Numbered from the stretch's first letter, positions 47,493 to 59,600 are shown. The stretch: 64,000 bases of DNA from Uloborus plumipes (GCA_038373865.1 JAXGGA010001114.1:1-64000); one strand, 5' to 3'. Program-made: numbers and translations. Notes: generated by a model not told the origin, from the sequence alone.

Positions 47493-47522
<30 letters not shown>
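47493..47522. repeat. (TA)n microsatellite in a TIR-like context
   Basis: Thirty bases of TA between ACCGCTTAACCGAATAATAT (47458-) and AATGGAATAGCC ... GAATATTCCATTAACCGGGA (to 47604). The CCGCTTAACCG / CATTAACCGGG words suggest a pogo/Tigger-like remnant. Confidence 0.55.
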
Positions 47523-47528
<6 letters not shown>

Positions 47529-48273
47529 GTCTGCCGGCTTAATGGAATAGCCAATTTGTCACAAAATATTATTCTAATGAGCGGAATATTCCATTAACCG
47601 GGATCCCATCCATACAACATTTCAAATTTCATGTAAACCTAGAAAGCTTTAAAAATTGACCTAACCACAGGTATATTTATCAACTAAAATAGTATCCAGC
47701 TAAAACTAGGATTTTCAGCAAAATCATTATTTTTTGGGGCTCTTTAAAGACGTCAAAAACTTTTTCAAGAGCACTCTTTTTGACGCAAATTAAAAAGCTT
47801 GATGTCACTTATATGGATAGGCGGATGAAGTTTTGTACACCAGAGGGATCGTACTCAAGTTTCGTGTCAAATTATTGTTTTTATTTAACATCCTGTCAGG
47901 TTTCTTTGCCATGATTTAAGTTATGTTTTGCGCAAATGTTTGAGCTGATCTTAGAAGAAAGTTCTGGGCAAATGCAATTTTTTACATTATATTCAAGTAT
48001 ATACTTAGCTTACACTTAGCTGTACTTTAGATTTATGAAAATTACCAGTCAGTTTTGCATAATATAAAGTGTCAATCAGAATCCAATACTTAGTCTCACG
48101 CACAAGTTCATGTGTGATGTTTTACTACGCATCATGTTGTGTTCTATTCCGAGTGCTTACGAGTAAGTGCTATAGACAATAATAGTGTTTTAGCGATTAG
48201 ATAACTTTGGTTTTTTACTTGGATAGATTTTTTTTAAGCCCAAGGTCAAAGAGTAAGTGGCTAGTATTTTTAA

Positions 48274-48448
48274 CCGCTTGCCTGATTATCCCGAGTTATC
48301 TCGGGCTCGTATGAGTTGCAGGTAATTATTATCCCGAGAAAACTCGGGTGAAAATTAATTGATTTTACGCCTATAAATAATTAAAAATTCAACTTGAAAC
48401 CTACATTTTTTATTTGTATTGCTTCATTTTCTTGTATTTCAAAATTTA

Positions 48449-48483
<35 letters not shown>

Positions 48484-48528
48484 TTTTTTTTGCAATTTTT
48501 TCCAAAAAAAAATTTGTAAGGGAAGTGG
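48274..48528. mobile_element. piggyBac-type MITE with CTCGGG hairpins
   Basis: TTAA at 48270-48273 and 48529-48532. Ends CCGCTTGCCTGATT and inverted AAGGGAAGTGG. The left third has two palindromes, CCCGAGTTATCTCGGG and CCCGAGAAAACTCGGG. An (AT)n tract (48452-48480) lies inside. 255 bp. Confidence 0.72.
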
Positions 48529-48600
48529 TTAAATTACAATTTCCTTTTTCTCTGACATTTTTTTTATTGTGCTATGTATTTCGCGAATGAGTTTAAAAAA

Positions 48601-48629
48601 AAAATAAAAAAAAAATAATAAAAAAAAAC
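48601..48629. repeat. A-rich simple repeat
   Basis: AAAAATAAAAAAAAAATAATA-like low-complexity tract. Confidence 0.8.
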
Positions 48630-49640
48630 ATACTGATGTCATTAAAAAATAACTTACAGTGACTATTTCTTATAGATCTGTATGATTAGTCCTGAGCAAG
48701 GAAGTGTTACGTAGTGAAAATCAAAAAAGTACTTAAATCGATAGCAATCGAAAGAGCAATGTAAACTTTGTCTCTAGATCTATTAATCATTTGCCCTTCT
48801 GTTCCTGTTATCGAAATAAGAAGTCTTAAAATGTGCGAAAATTTTAAGGAAAGTCGTCTTTAGCAAATTTCAGTGAGAAATGGAATCTTTCACAGCAGGT
48901 GTCAATTTGCGAGATCAATTGATCTCCCAAAGTCTTTATGCTTGCTGCTCTTCTTAAATTTCAAGACTCTTAAACCTTCCATCTCGGTTACGAACAGACG
49001 AGGACAGATAAGTTATCTGTCAAAAATATGTCTCCAGGTGCTGTTTTAACTGCTACCTATTTAAGCTTGTTTCATTATTTATTACATTATTCATGTGGTT
49101 CGCTGGTGAGTCTCCCACCATAGTTAAAAATTTTTTTTTGAACGTCATTCATTTGAGTATCACGTAAGTGTACGGATATTTTTTAAGGCTAAGTTTAAAT
49201 TACGGGAAATAGATAATTGCGTGTAGTCGTGTTCGAAGCTTTTTTTTTTTGAAATCGGTTATAAATAACCTGTTTATTTACTTCCTCATATTGATTAGCA
49301 TTTGGAATAAGTAAAATGCAGTGTTTCAAAAAAATTTCCTCTTTTACCTCTTTTGGTAATAATATGTTGGTTATATAGCATCGTTTTTGTTGTCATTGGT
49401 AAGAATATTTAAGTTGTTATTGGTAAGGTATTTCAAAGTTGGCGTTTTTTTTTAATGTTACAGATTTTTCACGACTACGGTTTTCATTACTTCATTGCAA
49501 TACCTTAATGTTAAAGTAAAAATCTAGCGTCCTTTTATAACTGCTTATTTAGAAACAAAAACAACGACATTGAGCTTAAATTGATATAGTTCCTCAGAAT
49601 TGCGAAGTTTTCATTTAGTAAAATATTTTTTTATATATCC

Positions 49641-51262
49641 GAGCCAATATTTAGAAAAGTGCCAATTTGAAGTTGGAGTTTTCTGAAAAAAAAAATTTTT
49701 TGCAGAAAAAAACTAATATTGGATTTTAAGTCTAAATTGGGTCTAAATGCAAGAAAATAAAAGGGGGGGAGGTCAAGGAAGTTATTTACCCCCTCCTTAG
49801 ATTACTCACTTTTAAGCCGTTACAGATCTGATGAATGTTACAGATCTGATGTTAATATGAGTTACATATTTGAGTTTATGCTTTCAGTTTTCGTTAATAT
49901 CTCTAAATATGATATAATTTCTTTGAATTTTTAACATAGAATCAAGATCATTATATTAAAATATATATATTAGGCTAAAAAATCTAATTTCATTATAAAA
50001 AAGCATTTCTTGGAAATAAAAATGAGCGATAAGGTTTTTAGATAAAATAAATTATGAGGTTACCAAATCCAAGCTAATAAAACATTTGTTTTGTTTTGAA
50101 ACAACACACAACTTCAACTTTTTCAACACACAACTCTGCTGCTTGCTTTTCTTTAATTAGTTGCAGGAAATTTAATTTCTTGATCAGAAATTCAAATTTA
50201 GCATGCTAGTTATTATCTAGTTATTTAGCGAAGTTATAAGAAATTGAGGCACAAAAATAAACAAATAAATAAATAAATTAAAATAATAATAATTAATTAA
50301 CTTAATTTCTGCAGTGTCAATTTTTCTTATTTTACTAACTTGTATTGTTAGGTCATACAAACCACAAATGAAGCAATTGTACTAAAAGTAATTGCTTTTC
50401 ATTTTTAAGAACAAAAATATTCAATATATATGGTTAAAACCTATGATTTTTGCTTTTTATAATTCTGAAACGTGTGAGTTAGCTGTAACACATTCGCTGT
50501 TTTTCAATGTTACCGCTCTGACTGTTACCGATCTGACAAACTGACAAAGTTTTTTTTTTATTTCCGAGTCGATCGCACTAAACCAAAATCAAACACGTGA
50601 TTTTTTCACTTGTAATAAAGGACTATACTTATATATAAAATAATTTTTAAAATAATAAAAACTGCGCATTTTAGAGCGTGTTACCGATCTGATGACTCAA
50701 ATGACACACATTTTATAAAATCACTTTAAAAAATCTTACCTACAATTTTAGATGCAGAAATGCAAATTTTTAATTACGATTCAATAAAACATCCCACCAG
50801 GTACTCAGTATCACGTGGTATAGGTGCAGGAAATGATTTTGGGGGCCTAAACATAGATCGGAAGTTATTGTTACCACTCTGACGGCGGAACTTGGGACAC
50901 GCTTATTTCGCATTCCCTAGAAAATCAGAAATCGATTAAAACAAAAATGAAGTAAAACATTAACAAAGAGATCAAAATAGAATCGTTTTTTGTGCAAGTG
51001 CATTTTTTTGCGAAGTTAGAAAGTGTGCATGACCTGTTTGCATGCTAAGCTTTGCTACTGGGGACACGTTACCGATCTGATTTTTGATGTGTAAAAACAA
51101 TATTTTCTGAAGAAAAAAAAAATTTTTTTTCTGATGTTATTACATGAAATGACAGCAGAACCTTATCTTCTTTCTGGGGAAAATTATTGTTTTAACTAGT
51201 TATTGAAATACTAGGGAAAATTCGCTTGGGACTCAAATTGGCACTTTTCTAAATATTAGCTC
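49641..51262. mobile_element. 1.6-kb element with ~29-bp TIR and recurring GTTACCGATCTGAT motif
   Basis: Left GAGCCAATATTTAGAAAAGT then GCCAATTTGA is mirrored at the right by AAATTGGCACTTTTCTAAAT then ATTAGCTC; ATCC flanks both sides. Inside, variants of GTTAC(C/A)(G/A)(A/C)TCTGA occur at least seven times (two near 49816-49850, two near 50509-50540, then near 50679, 50871 and 51064), all in the same orientation. No transposase recognised. Ends only about 160 bp upstream of a frequenin exon. Confidence 0.65.
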
Positions 51263-51421
51263 ATCCATAAGTGCAAAAATAGTATTTAAGCAGTTGCAAC
51301 ATCTGCATACATTCTTGTTTTAATAGTAAAGTATAAAAACTTATTCTGCATTTTGAATATTTTACTTTAGATCGAAAATGCATTTTCTTACCCTGTATTT
51401 ACTTGCAATCTTTTTTTCTAG

Positions 51422-51470
51422 GTATAAAGGATTTCTTAAAGACTGTCCAAACGGTCAGCTGACAGAGCAG
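51422..51470 (+). CDS. Frq/NCS1: Frequenin/NCS-1 internal exon, degenerate EF-hand 1
   Basis: A 49-nt exon between a TTTTTTTCTAG acceptor and a GTAAAT donor. Its first base completes the split Trp codon. It then encodes YKGFLKDCPNGQLTEQ, residues 31-46 by NCS-1 numbering. The Cys-Pro-x-Gly in the first EF-hand loop is the family hallmark that makes EF1 unable to bind calcium. In frequenins the EF1/EF2 pair instead forms part of the hydrophobic target-binding groove. CPNG and the ending LTEQ resemble insect frequenin more than neurocalcin or hippocalcin. The upstream intron is 18,505 bp and full of transposon remnants. The downstream intron is phase 0. Confidence 0.96.
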
Positions 51471-52144
51471 GTAAATATTTATTATTATATAAATATGTAT
51501 CTGGTTTATAGTATACTATGATTAATTGCAACTAGTATCGCTAAGACTGACAAGTATGAATGGGCATTTTAGACTTTAATTTTAAAATCTAAATTCTGTA
51601 GAATGTTTTGTTGGCAGTTGAAATCTTTTGGTTGATATTCAGTATTCGAGTAAAAATTGCTTTAGTATGATCAGAAATTCTTAAAGGAGTTCCAAAAGCA
51701 AATATATACCATACTTTCAAATCAGTGGCTATTTTTTTGCCAAGATTCTGGCATCACATAATCATAGAAAAAATCCATGTATGTATTTTCTAAATTTTTT
51801 GATAAATTATAAAATAGACTTTCAACAGGAGATATATATGTCTCTTGGTCCTTATACGTTATGAAATAATGGTTTAAAACATATAAAACGTATAGATTCA
51901 AAATTTTGAAGCAAAGCACTTTATTCATGTTTGTTATGGACTATGTCGGGAAAAAAAAGTTACGAAGAATTTAAGTTTGGACTAATCTTTTTTTGACAAA
52001 CATTTTTATTGTTTAAAAACAAATCTAGTGTCCAATCAGTTTTGTTTCTGTATTAAAAAAATACTTATAGCAATTATTTTGAGATCTTACGAGCAATAAT
52101 GAATTACTTATTTCACTCATTTGACCAAGGTTAGTGGTCCTTTA

Positions 52145-53385
52145 ATTTTTACTTTCTTCTATATCTAATATATAGAAGAAAGTATTGGTTTCGTGAAAAT
52201 TTTCGAATGTCGAATTTTGACGGATTTGCACGTTTTGAGGTGCGCTGAGTCCATTTCGACCATTTTTGGGAAATGTCTGTCTGTGTGTCTGTGTGTCTGT
52301 CTGTGTGTGAGTCTGTATGTGGTATGTGTGTGACCAGTTTTTGTGGCAGCGCTAGAGCAAAAACTACTGCATGAAATCGAACAAAAATTTTTGCACATAT
52401 GTACCACCATGTGAACTGGTGCACCTGACTTTTTTTAGCGAATTCCTCCAAGAGGGGAGGAGCAATCGCACGTGATCTGCGCGGGGGTGATTGCTATATC
52501 TCAGAAGTAACCGGCGGAATTAAACGAAAATTAGTCCACAGGTAGACCCTACTGAGTACAGGTGTTGATTTAATTTGTTTGTCAATATCTCGAAGGGGGA
52601 GCAATCGCACGTGTTCTGCGCGGGGTTGATTGCTATATCTCAGGAAGTAACCGGCGGAATCAAACGAAAATTAGTCCATAGGTAGACCCTACTGAGTACA
52701 GGTGCTGATTCAATTTGTTTGTCAATATCTCGAAGGGGGGTGGAGCAATCGCACGTGTTCTGCGCGGGGGTGACTGCTATATCTAAGGAAGTAACCGGCG
52801 GAATCAAACGAAAATTGGTCCATAGGTAGACCCTATTGAGTACAGGTGCTGATTCAATTTGTGTGTCAATATCTCAAAAGAGGGTGGAGCAATCAAAAGT
52901 GCTTATTTTGTCATTGCACCTACTGTATCTCGGGAAATATTGCTGCGATTTGAATGAAATTTGGAATAACACTAACCCAATATGGAAACAAGCATCGAAT
53001 AAATTTTGGCGCCAATCGCCCCAGGGGGAGGGTGGGGTGATTTTTGCGCTTAGTCAACAATGCGAAAAATTAATTCATTAAAAAATCGCTTTCACGCTAT
53101 TTAATTATCAAAACAGCTGAAAACTTTCAATGATTTGAAATTTTTAACTGTTGCCAATTTCTTTTGACTAACAAATAAAATGTTTGCAATTAATCTAAAC
53201 AAGGCTTTTGTGATGATTTCCAATTTCGCTCATTGATTCTGCATTTGCAGGGTTATTACGATAATTGCTAAATTGGTGCCGTTTCCAATTATTCGGGCGA
53301 GTACGTATTTTATCTTGTAACTGGAATTCATAAGATAGATATAGAAGAAAGTTTCGTGACGGCCACGACAGCTAGTTTAGATTAC
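52145..53385. mobile_element. AGAAGAAAGT-bounded dispersed repeat with 140-bp tandem units
   Basis: Begins with hairpin TACTTTCTTCTATAT / ATATAGAAGAAAGTA (52150-52187) and ends with GATATAGAAGAAAGTTTCGT near 53340. Contains a (TGTC/TGTG)n tract (52274-52330), then three to four ~140-bp direct repeats (from about 52453, 52596, 52734, 52876) sharing AGCAATCGCACGTG, AAGTAACCGGCGGAAT and GGTAGACCCTA. The final unit is diverged. Similar plan to 29559-30305. Open frames on the - strand at 52149-52451 are repeat-derived. Confidence 0.65.
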
Positions 53386-53436
53386 CATGATGACGAGAAT
53401 AAGTCTACGAGTAGTTCGTTGATTTTATTATTTACT

Positions 53437-54242
53437 AGCCGGGTACCCGGCCCTGCCCGGGTTTCTGTGGGTGTAGGGTGGTTTATTGAAACTCATTCAT
53501 AAATTTCCCAACACTAAAGTGCATATCTATAAACATAATAGCTACTTCTGTAAACAATGGCTATGTTATGAATAAACTATAAAAAAAATATAATGCAAGC
53601 TAAAAAAAAAATAGCAAGCTACAAATAATGTTTGAGTAAATAGGAAATGTTATAAGCTTGGTATATTAAAATAAATATATATTTACAGTATCAATCGCAC
53701 TGAAATTAACCATTTCCAAATATTGCTCGTTAAATAAGTCCCATTATTAGTTTCTATTCTCGTGACAACATTGATGAGGTGAAAACAGCTTATGTACCTA
53801 ATTTAGAAATTTTTTTGACTATAAACACTTTATATTCTCTAACTATTGCCAAAATCAATTCCCTTTTTATTTACTACGTTAGCGATTATTGGCATAAATG
53901 AATATAAAAATCCTAAGAAAGCAATAAATTTCATACTTACTCCAGCGAAGCCTAGGTTCAAAATTTTCACCATGATTACTATTAATATTGTTGTTGCATG
54001 GCAACCAAATTTTTGCAACAATGCACTGAAAATTTAATTATTTAATGGGGAAATTAAATGAAATTTACTATTTTCCATAATAACTTTTTTAAACTAAGCT
54101 TTTTAGAAATAAATTATAGCTTATCCTGCTCTCTGTTACTGTAGCTATCTAACGGTGCAAAAATAGTTAAAATCGGTTCAGTAGTTTGGAAGATTACCCC
54201 GGACATACGTTTTCAAAAGTTGTCTTTTATGTATATAGATTA
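53437..54242. mobile_element. ACTAGC-CCGGG type dispersed arthropod repeat
   Basis: Begins TTTACTAGCCGGGTACCCGG followed by CCCTGCCCGGGTTTCTGTGG. It ends with the phrase AAAATCGGTTCAGTAGTTTG and TTATGTATATAGATTA, a layout seen in widespread arthropod retrotransposon-derived repeats (known in general terms; exact family not assigned). Between them are AT-rich non-coding bases. Confidence 0.5.
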
Positions 54243-54626
54243 AGAAAAATAAATTTTCGTCGCCATAGTTACAAATCACTTGTGGTTTACATTGTTTCTT
54301 CTTTCTTTCCAATGCTCAACTCAAGCAGATTTTACATTGATGAATTCAAATGGTAGAACTACATCGAAATACGCAGTTTGCACATTTCCAATAAAAATGA
54401 TTTAAAATTAATAGCAGTAAAAAATACAGATGTATGCGCTGTAGCTACAATTTTTATGAAAAGTATGTGGGAGAAAATTGGACATAATGATTATATTTTT
54501 GTTACTGTATAATAACTACCATCTTTCTTTTTCATGAAAATGTCTTGTATTACCTACTACGGAAAATCCACAGTTATTTAGATGACGGTTGAGAATTTCC
54601 TCTCATACTCTATTTGAAAAAATTTG

Positions 54627-54765
54627 TACCTCAGAACCAGACTAACGTAAGTCCATTTTCGTCATTTTTCGGTAGAGGGGAAAAACGATTGTCGAATGCA
54701 TCGTTTTTCCACCCTCCTACTGAAAAATGACGAAAATGGACTTACGTTAGTCTGGTTCTGAGGTA
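54627..54765. mobile_element. 139-bp near-perfect palindromic MITE
   Basis: TACCTCAGAACCAGACTAAC ... GTTAGTCTGGTTCTGAGGTA. Arms of about 60 bp are almost exactly complementary through the CATTTTTCGGTAG / CTACTGAAAAATG region, with a small centre near 54696. TA ends fit Tc1/mariner-like targeting. Related to 22727-22956. Confidence 0.88.
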
Positions 54766-54858
54766 CAGAAATCAAGAAACCCTTTGAATAGGCTCCTATC
54801 GCAATTTGTGTTTCTTTCAATATCGCATTTAAAAAACAATTCGAATTCATTACATTTA

Positions 54859-55352
54859 CCCATTAATGCCTAACGTCCCTTTTTAGGGACGGTCCAAAAA
54901 GTGTGTCTGAATTTTCCAAAAATGAACATTTCAACCAAATAAGTGTTAAATTATTACTTTTTGCATTTGTTTCAATTCATTATTAACAGATTTTCAGCAC
55001 ATAACCCGTTATAAAGTGTGTTCTGTAGCCGTTTTATTATAATCTTTATCAAGAATTAAATCGTTCACAATCTCAAGAACAAAAAGCTAAGTTTTTAAAA
55101 TTATTCCCAGCTTCCCAGTTTATGTTAATTGCAACTGTTTTTTTCTTCTTGTAAAATGTCTCTTTAGATATTATATCGTAGGCAGAAAGCAATTTTAATA
55201 AAAAAAGTATGCACCCTCTGGCGCCTAGCGTCCCTTTTTAGGGATGTTTTTTCTTTTCTTTTAATATTTTTTAAATTATTTTTCCTGTTCATTAAACGCT
55301 ATTCGTAACCATTATACAAAATATCTTTGAAAAAAAATCATGCATTAATGGG
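54859..55352. mobile_element. piggyBac-type MITE, copy 2
   Basis: Aligned along its length with 33407-33914: left CCCATTAATGCCTAACGTCC, right CATTAATGGG followed by TTAA (55353-55356). The left TTAA has lost a base (TTTA). Shared phrases: TCCCTTTTTAGGGACGGTCC, AATGAACATTTCAACCAAAT. A second TCCCTTTTTAGGGA lies near 55230. Confidence 0.82.
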
Positions 55353-56008
55353 TTAAAATTTAAATGAATGCCAGGTGTTGGATGTTGGATTTCTTTTATA
55401 GGCGTAATCGTATCCTAATTATTATTTCTTTTTATGATTGTTCCTCGTAGTGTTATAGAATCTAGAAAATCACCAGTCATTATAAGACTGGTAGAATAAC
55501 TTCTCCACAGCCATTTGTAGAAACGAAAATTCAACGAGAAAGGTCATATCGTTATTTGTGATTTCCAAAAAACATTATTTGAATTCAAGTCGTCTGAATT
55601 CAACTAAGTGCTAGAAGCTGGAAACCAACAAGCCATCACCAGGCCTCGGCAGAGCTTCATCAAGGCAAAACTGTTGCCGATGTTGGCAGCAACCTGAGTA
55701 GAAAAATATTCTGGGTTTTTGCTACTTAAGAATAAGAAGTTTGTAAACAGATTGTAAGCCCTTCATTTCTCAACAAGTACTATAGTAATTTAGTTATTTA
55801 ACTCATTGTTATTAAATCTTCACTTTATGAAGTGCTATTTTAGTCATTTGTCTTGTGTATAACCGAAAAAAGCTTATGAACATATCGTAGTTATTATGTA
55901 TAAGTGCTTTTGAGGTGATTCCTTTGATATCAGTAGCATTACTATGCAGTATTTTATTAGTTTCGTTAAGGTAAAAACCTAGTTATATTTTTTTAATTTC
56001 TTATTTAG

Positions 56009-56098
56009 GGTTTCCTGCGAATATACAAACAGTTCTTCCCACAAGGAGATCCTTCAAAATTTGCCTCTTTAGTATTTAGAGTCTTTGACGAAAATAAG
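56009..56098 (+). CDS. Frq/NCS1: Frequenin/NCS-1 internal exon, EF1-EF2 linker and start of EF2 loop
   Basis: A 90-nt (30-codon), phase 0-0 exon with acceptor TTCTTATTTAG and donor GTAAGT. It encodes [20 protein letters not shown] followed by [10 protein letters not shown], residues 47-76 of NCS-1. The [15 protein letters not shown] stretch is diagnostic of frequenin; neurocalcin and hippocalcin read more like FFPYGDASKFAEHVF. It ends with the first four residues of the EF-hand 2 calcium loop (D73, E74, N75, K76), so the exon boundary cuts the loop. Flanking introns are 4.5 and 4.8 kb. No frameshift or stop is present. Confidence 0.98.
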
Positions 56099-56576
56099 GT
56101 AAGTACTTTTATATCTTTCTCATAAGTATCAGAAATAAATACTCCTAAAGATACTTAAAGTCATAAATTATACAATTGCGTATACCTTTTAACAGATTTA
56201 CATGAATTGAATTTGATATTCCACGTGTCTTTTTTTTTGGAAAACTTAGACTTGATATATACTGCAGTATACTTGAGACGTGCCACAAACTTGAGGAGTG
56301 TCAATCCTTAAGTCAGAGTAATGTGGGAAAAACTGCAACACATTTTATTGAATGCTTTTTTAAACATCTACGAAACTATACCATGATTTTAAAGATTCAA
56401 GGGCTCAATGCCTACTTCTCCTTTTTTAAGCAATCAACGAATTGCTTATGAATCTTATTTAACGGCAGTTGGTTTCCTTTAATTTTTGTCTTGGTACCTC
56501 TGTGACATTCACCATCTACCTGCTCCTCTGATCCAAAGCCTCTGCTCTTCCAGGGACGGTGGTGTTCAAACCACAC

Positions 56577-56636
56577 ACCTGCCTACCTACCTACCTACCT
56601 ACCTACCTACCTATCTACCTATCTATCTATCTATCT
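56577..56636. repeat. (CTAC)n/(CTAT)n microsatellite
   Basis: About 60 bp of CTAC then CTAT units. Just upstream (56508-56575) is a G+C-richer stretch with GGTGTTCAAACCACAC, B-box-like, so a SINE with a microsatellite tail is possible. Confidence 0.8.
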
Positions 56637-56699
56637 CGATTCGTGATAGCGAAAACCATAGTTTGAATTCAAGATGTCAAAATTTATTTATTTGTATTT

Positions 56700-59600
56700 T
56701 TGGCTCTATCAGCCCAGTTGGAATGCATCATGTGTTATCTTGCCCAATAAATATCTGCTTAAGATGTAATGTTAATTTTAAAGACTCTTTAATTTTCACT
56801 AACCGAGTGATACACTAGACAAAACTACCTTTAAACTTTATATTGATTGACATAATTTCAGCCATAGTAAATATTAATTTTAAATCACGGCATATCATTA
56901 TAATCATAAAGTCGTCCGTAAACGTCCTCACGTCAGAATATCGAATATTAAACATTAGAATGGATTTTGTCACGTCCAGCATCTCACAGTCGAAACAGAA
57001 TTCAGGTTTGAGCAAACTAATGCTACATTTCCAAGTTTTAATGGATTTTCGCGGTACGTTGACTTTCCTTTAATGGGACTTGGAAGATTATGCAAATTTG
57101 AATGGAGCAGCTGAAGCATCAGGAAACTTGCTCTACACGTTTGAACTGATTCCAGGAAAGGAAGAATCACTTTCTTTAAGGTCAATAGTTCTGAATTACA
57201 CAGAAAAGAATTCATTTTTAACTATACAATGTACCATATTAAAACCAAAAAAATGATTTACCTCTTCTTTATATTTTTTTCCCTCTTTAGTTAGAATTTT
57301 AAGTAACCGATTCATGATTTTCATTTGATTATAAGGATAAATATAATTGCAATTTTGGCTATTATTTTTTTTTTTCGAAAACGGGCAATTTACATAATTC
57401 TAGTAATGACCTAATTTTTTTCGCAATATTTTCGGTAGAATTGCAAAATTTACTGGCAATAATTATTGCACATTTCGAAACTGAAACAAAAAAAAAAGCA
57501 ATAGTTACTAGATTTCTTAAAGATTTAATATTTTTTGATTCGCCACATTTAACTTTAAAAACATTGTAGACAGACCGGGGCATCTATATGAATTTCCATA
57601 TTCATGAGGTGCAAATACCCCATAAATATTTAACTAAGGTTTTGAAATGCAATGTATGTATATAGAAGATGTTTATGTATAATGCACACACATGCGTAAT
57701 TAAGACTCTGTTTTTTTTTAAGTTAGATTTCTGATTTTTTTTAAAATATCTAAACCGAAAAGGCTGCATCATATTTTGGAATGAACTTTATGTGCATACT
57801 TAGATGTTCAAAATAAACTATCGACTAGTCAAGTAAATGGTAGTTTGTGCAGTAGTATAATTACTGTTAGTATACAAATATTTCTCGTCTAAAATTTCAT
57901 TTTTCTGAACCTTTTCTGTTTAGTTATTATATTACATTAGTTAGCCTTTATGAAATTATATAATATGAAAAATATCCTTAAGACATGCCAGATGTGTTTC
58001 TTGTATATTTATGGCTGAAAGTAGTGAAATTTTTATTTTATTTTTTTACCACTTACCCCTTTTCTAAGAAGTTAATTGAAATGCAAAAAATGAAATGACA
58101 CTTAAAAAAATTAAGTAAAGCGCATCACATAAACTACATTTGACTATGCAATGTGTCTTTCCTCCACTACTGCACATTAAACTCGGTTTATGAAATTATT
58201 TGCGAAAGCTTTAGTTCAAGAAAAAATGTCTTTACTGCATGTCAGGAGAAAATTAAAAACCTAAAATCTTGCAAAGATAAATGAAGGTCTTTTTATTCGT
58301 CCACAAATTTAAGTAATCTTCCACGTTGACGCGTTAGAGGAAAAAAATCAGAAATGAAAAAGTAAACCAGTCAGACATTCGCTTCAATTTGCACTTCTTA
58401 CACTAAAAATGGGTCTCCTACAAAAGTAATACGTGATAGATTATCTTGGCTTTAATACGTGAGTGAAACAAGTTCATACATAGCCCCATCTTTTCGATTA
58501 AAGAATAGAAAAAAACTTCACATCTGCAGTTACTAATGTTTTTGTTAAAATTCACTGCTCATTCCAAATACGAGAAAATATCTACTCAGTTTGTATCATG
58601 GTACAAGAAATAGCAAATGTAAAATTAGTTACGTTTATCGTAATCATAGTAGCCATTATATATACTCAGAACTTTAACATATCTAGTTACCGCGAAATTT
58701 GTGTTTCAACACTTACTTCCGATCACTTCTGTATTCACAGCATTTCGAGAATCTTAATAAATTTCCGGCGGCGTGTTAATGATGTGCTAGTGTGACTCCA
58801 AGGATTATCCTTGGATGAATGCACTAAGTCAAATGCGAAGACGTTATTTGGAATGTTTCTGTGAGAATAACAGCGCTGCTTATGACTTGTTCAGTCTTTA
58901 TTCGGTTTTCACTAGTGTAACTTTCTGGATTATAGTTAATTTAAAAGCATTTCACGAGGCTGCTACTGGCGACTAATAAGTTATAAAAGCAACCGGTTCC
59001 TAGCAAATGCGACTATTTTAACTAAAATATGACCAAAACCCACAATTTTACAATCAAACTAAGTGACTAGTTTATAAAAATGAGACTAAAGTACAACCAA
59101 CGTTTTTTTATCTTTCTCTCCCATCGCGAGAATAGTGCTCAGCATAATTTTTCCCCTACTTTCCGAGGGGAAAAAGGAAAAGGGGACTTTTTCTCGCCTC
59201 TATTTTTTCGAAAAGGAGTTATAAAAGGTAGGAAAACAAAATTTAAACATATTCATGATCTGAAATGTAAAATTATTCTTATTTTTGCTTGAAAAGTTTA
59301 ATGCTTGAGATTGCAATATTTGTAAGCGATTAGATTTTGAGATAGCGTTTTGAGAGAAAAGTTTGTTTCGCTATAAGTATTTTTATCAAATGCTGTTTCC
59401 ATTCTGAATGAATGTCAATGAAATGTAGCTTTTTAATGTCTCATAACCTTATTACATTATTATTTTTATTTTAAGCAATCTCTAATTTTTATGCTGTCGG
59501 AAATATCGGGAATGCAGCGTTTCTATTTCCTTTTATGCAGTCATTATTTTGCTGTTGTTTTTAATTAAGTCAGACAATGAGAAACTATAAATTGCGAATT

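Larger units (their letters stand above)
32917..51421 (+). other. Frq/NCS1: Frequenin intron, 18.5 kb, phase 2
   Basis: GT-AG intron splitting the Trp30 codon (tg|g). It holds piggyBac, hAT, CACTG-type and other repeat insertions listed separately. Stretches with nothing recognised include 33920-35040, 37200-38030, 38840-39140, 40530-42330, 43800-44100, 45490-46440 and 47600-48260. No independent gene was found inside. Confidence 0.9.
51471..56008 (+). other. Frq/NCS1: Frequenin intron, 4.5 kb, phase 0
   Basis: GT-AG intron between Gln46 and Gly47. It contains the 140-bp tandem repeat element (52145-53385), the ACTAGC-type repeat (53437-54242), a palindromic MITE (54627-54765) and a piggyBac-type element (54859-55352). 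Nothing is recognised at 51475-52130 or 55360-56000. Confidence 0.9.

Noticed and set aside
52149..52451. Overlapping - strand frames with HTDRHTDTQTD-like runs
   Set aside because: They read through a TGTC/TGTG microsatellite inside a dispersed repeat.
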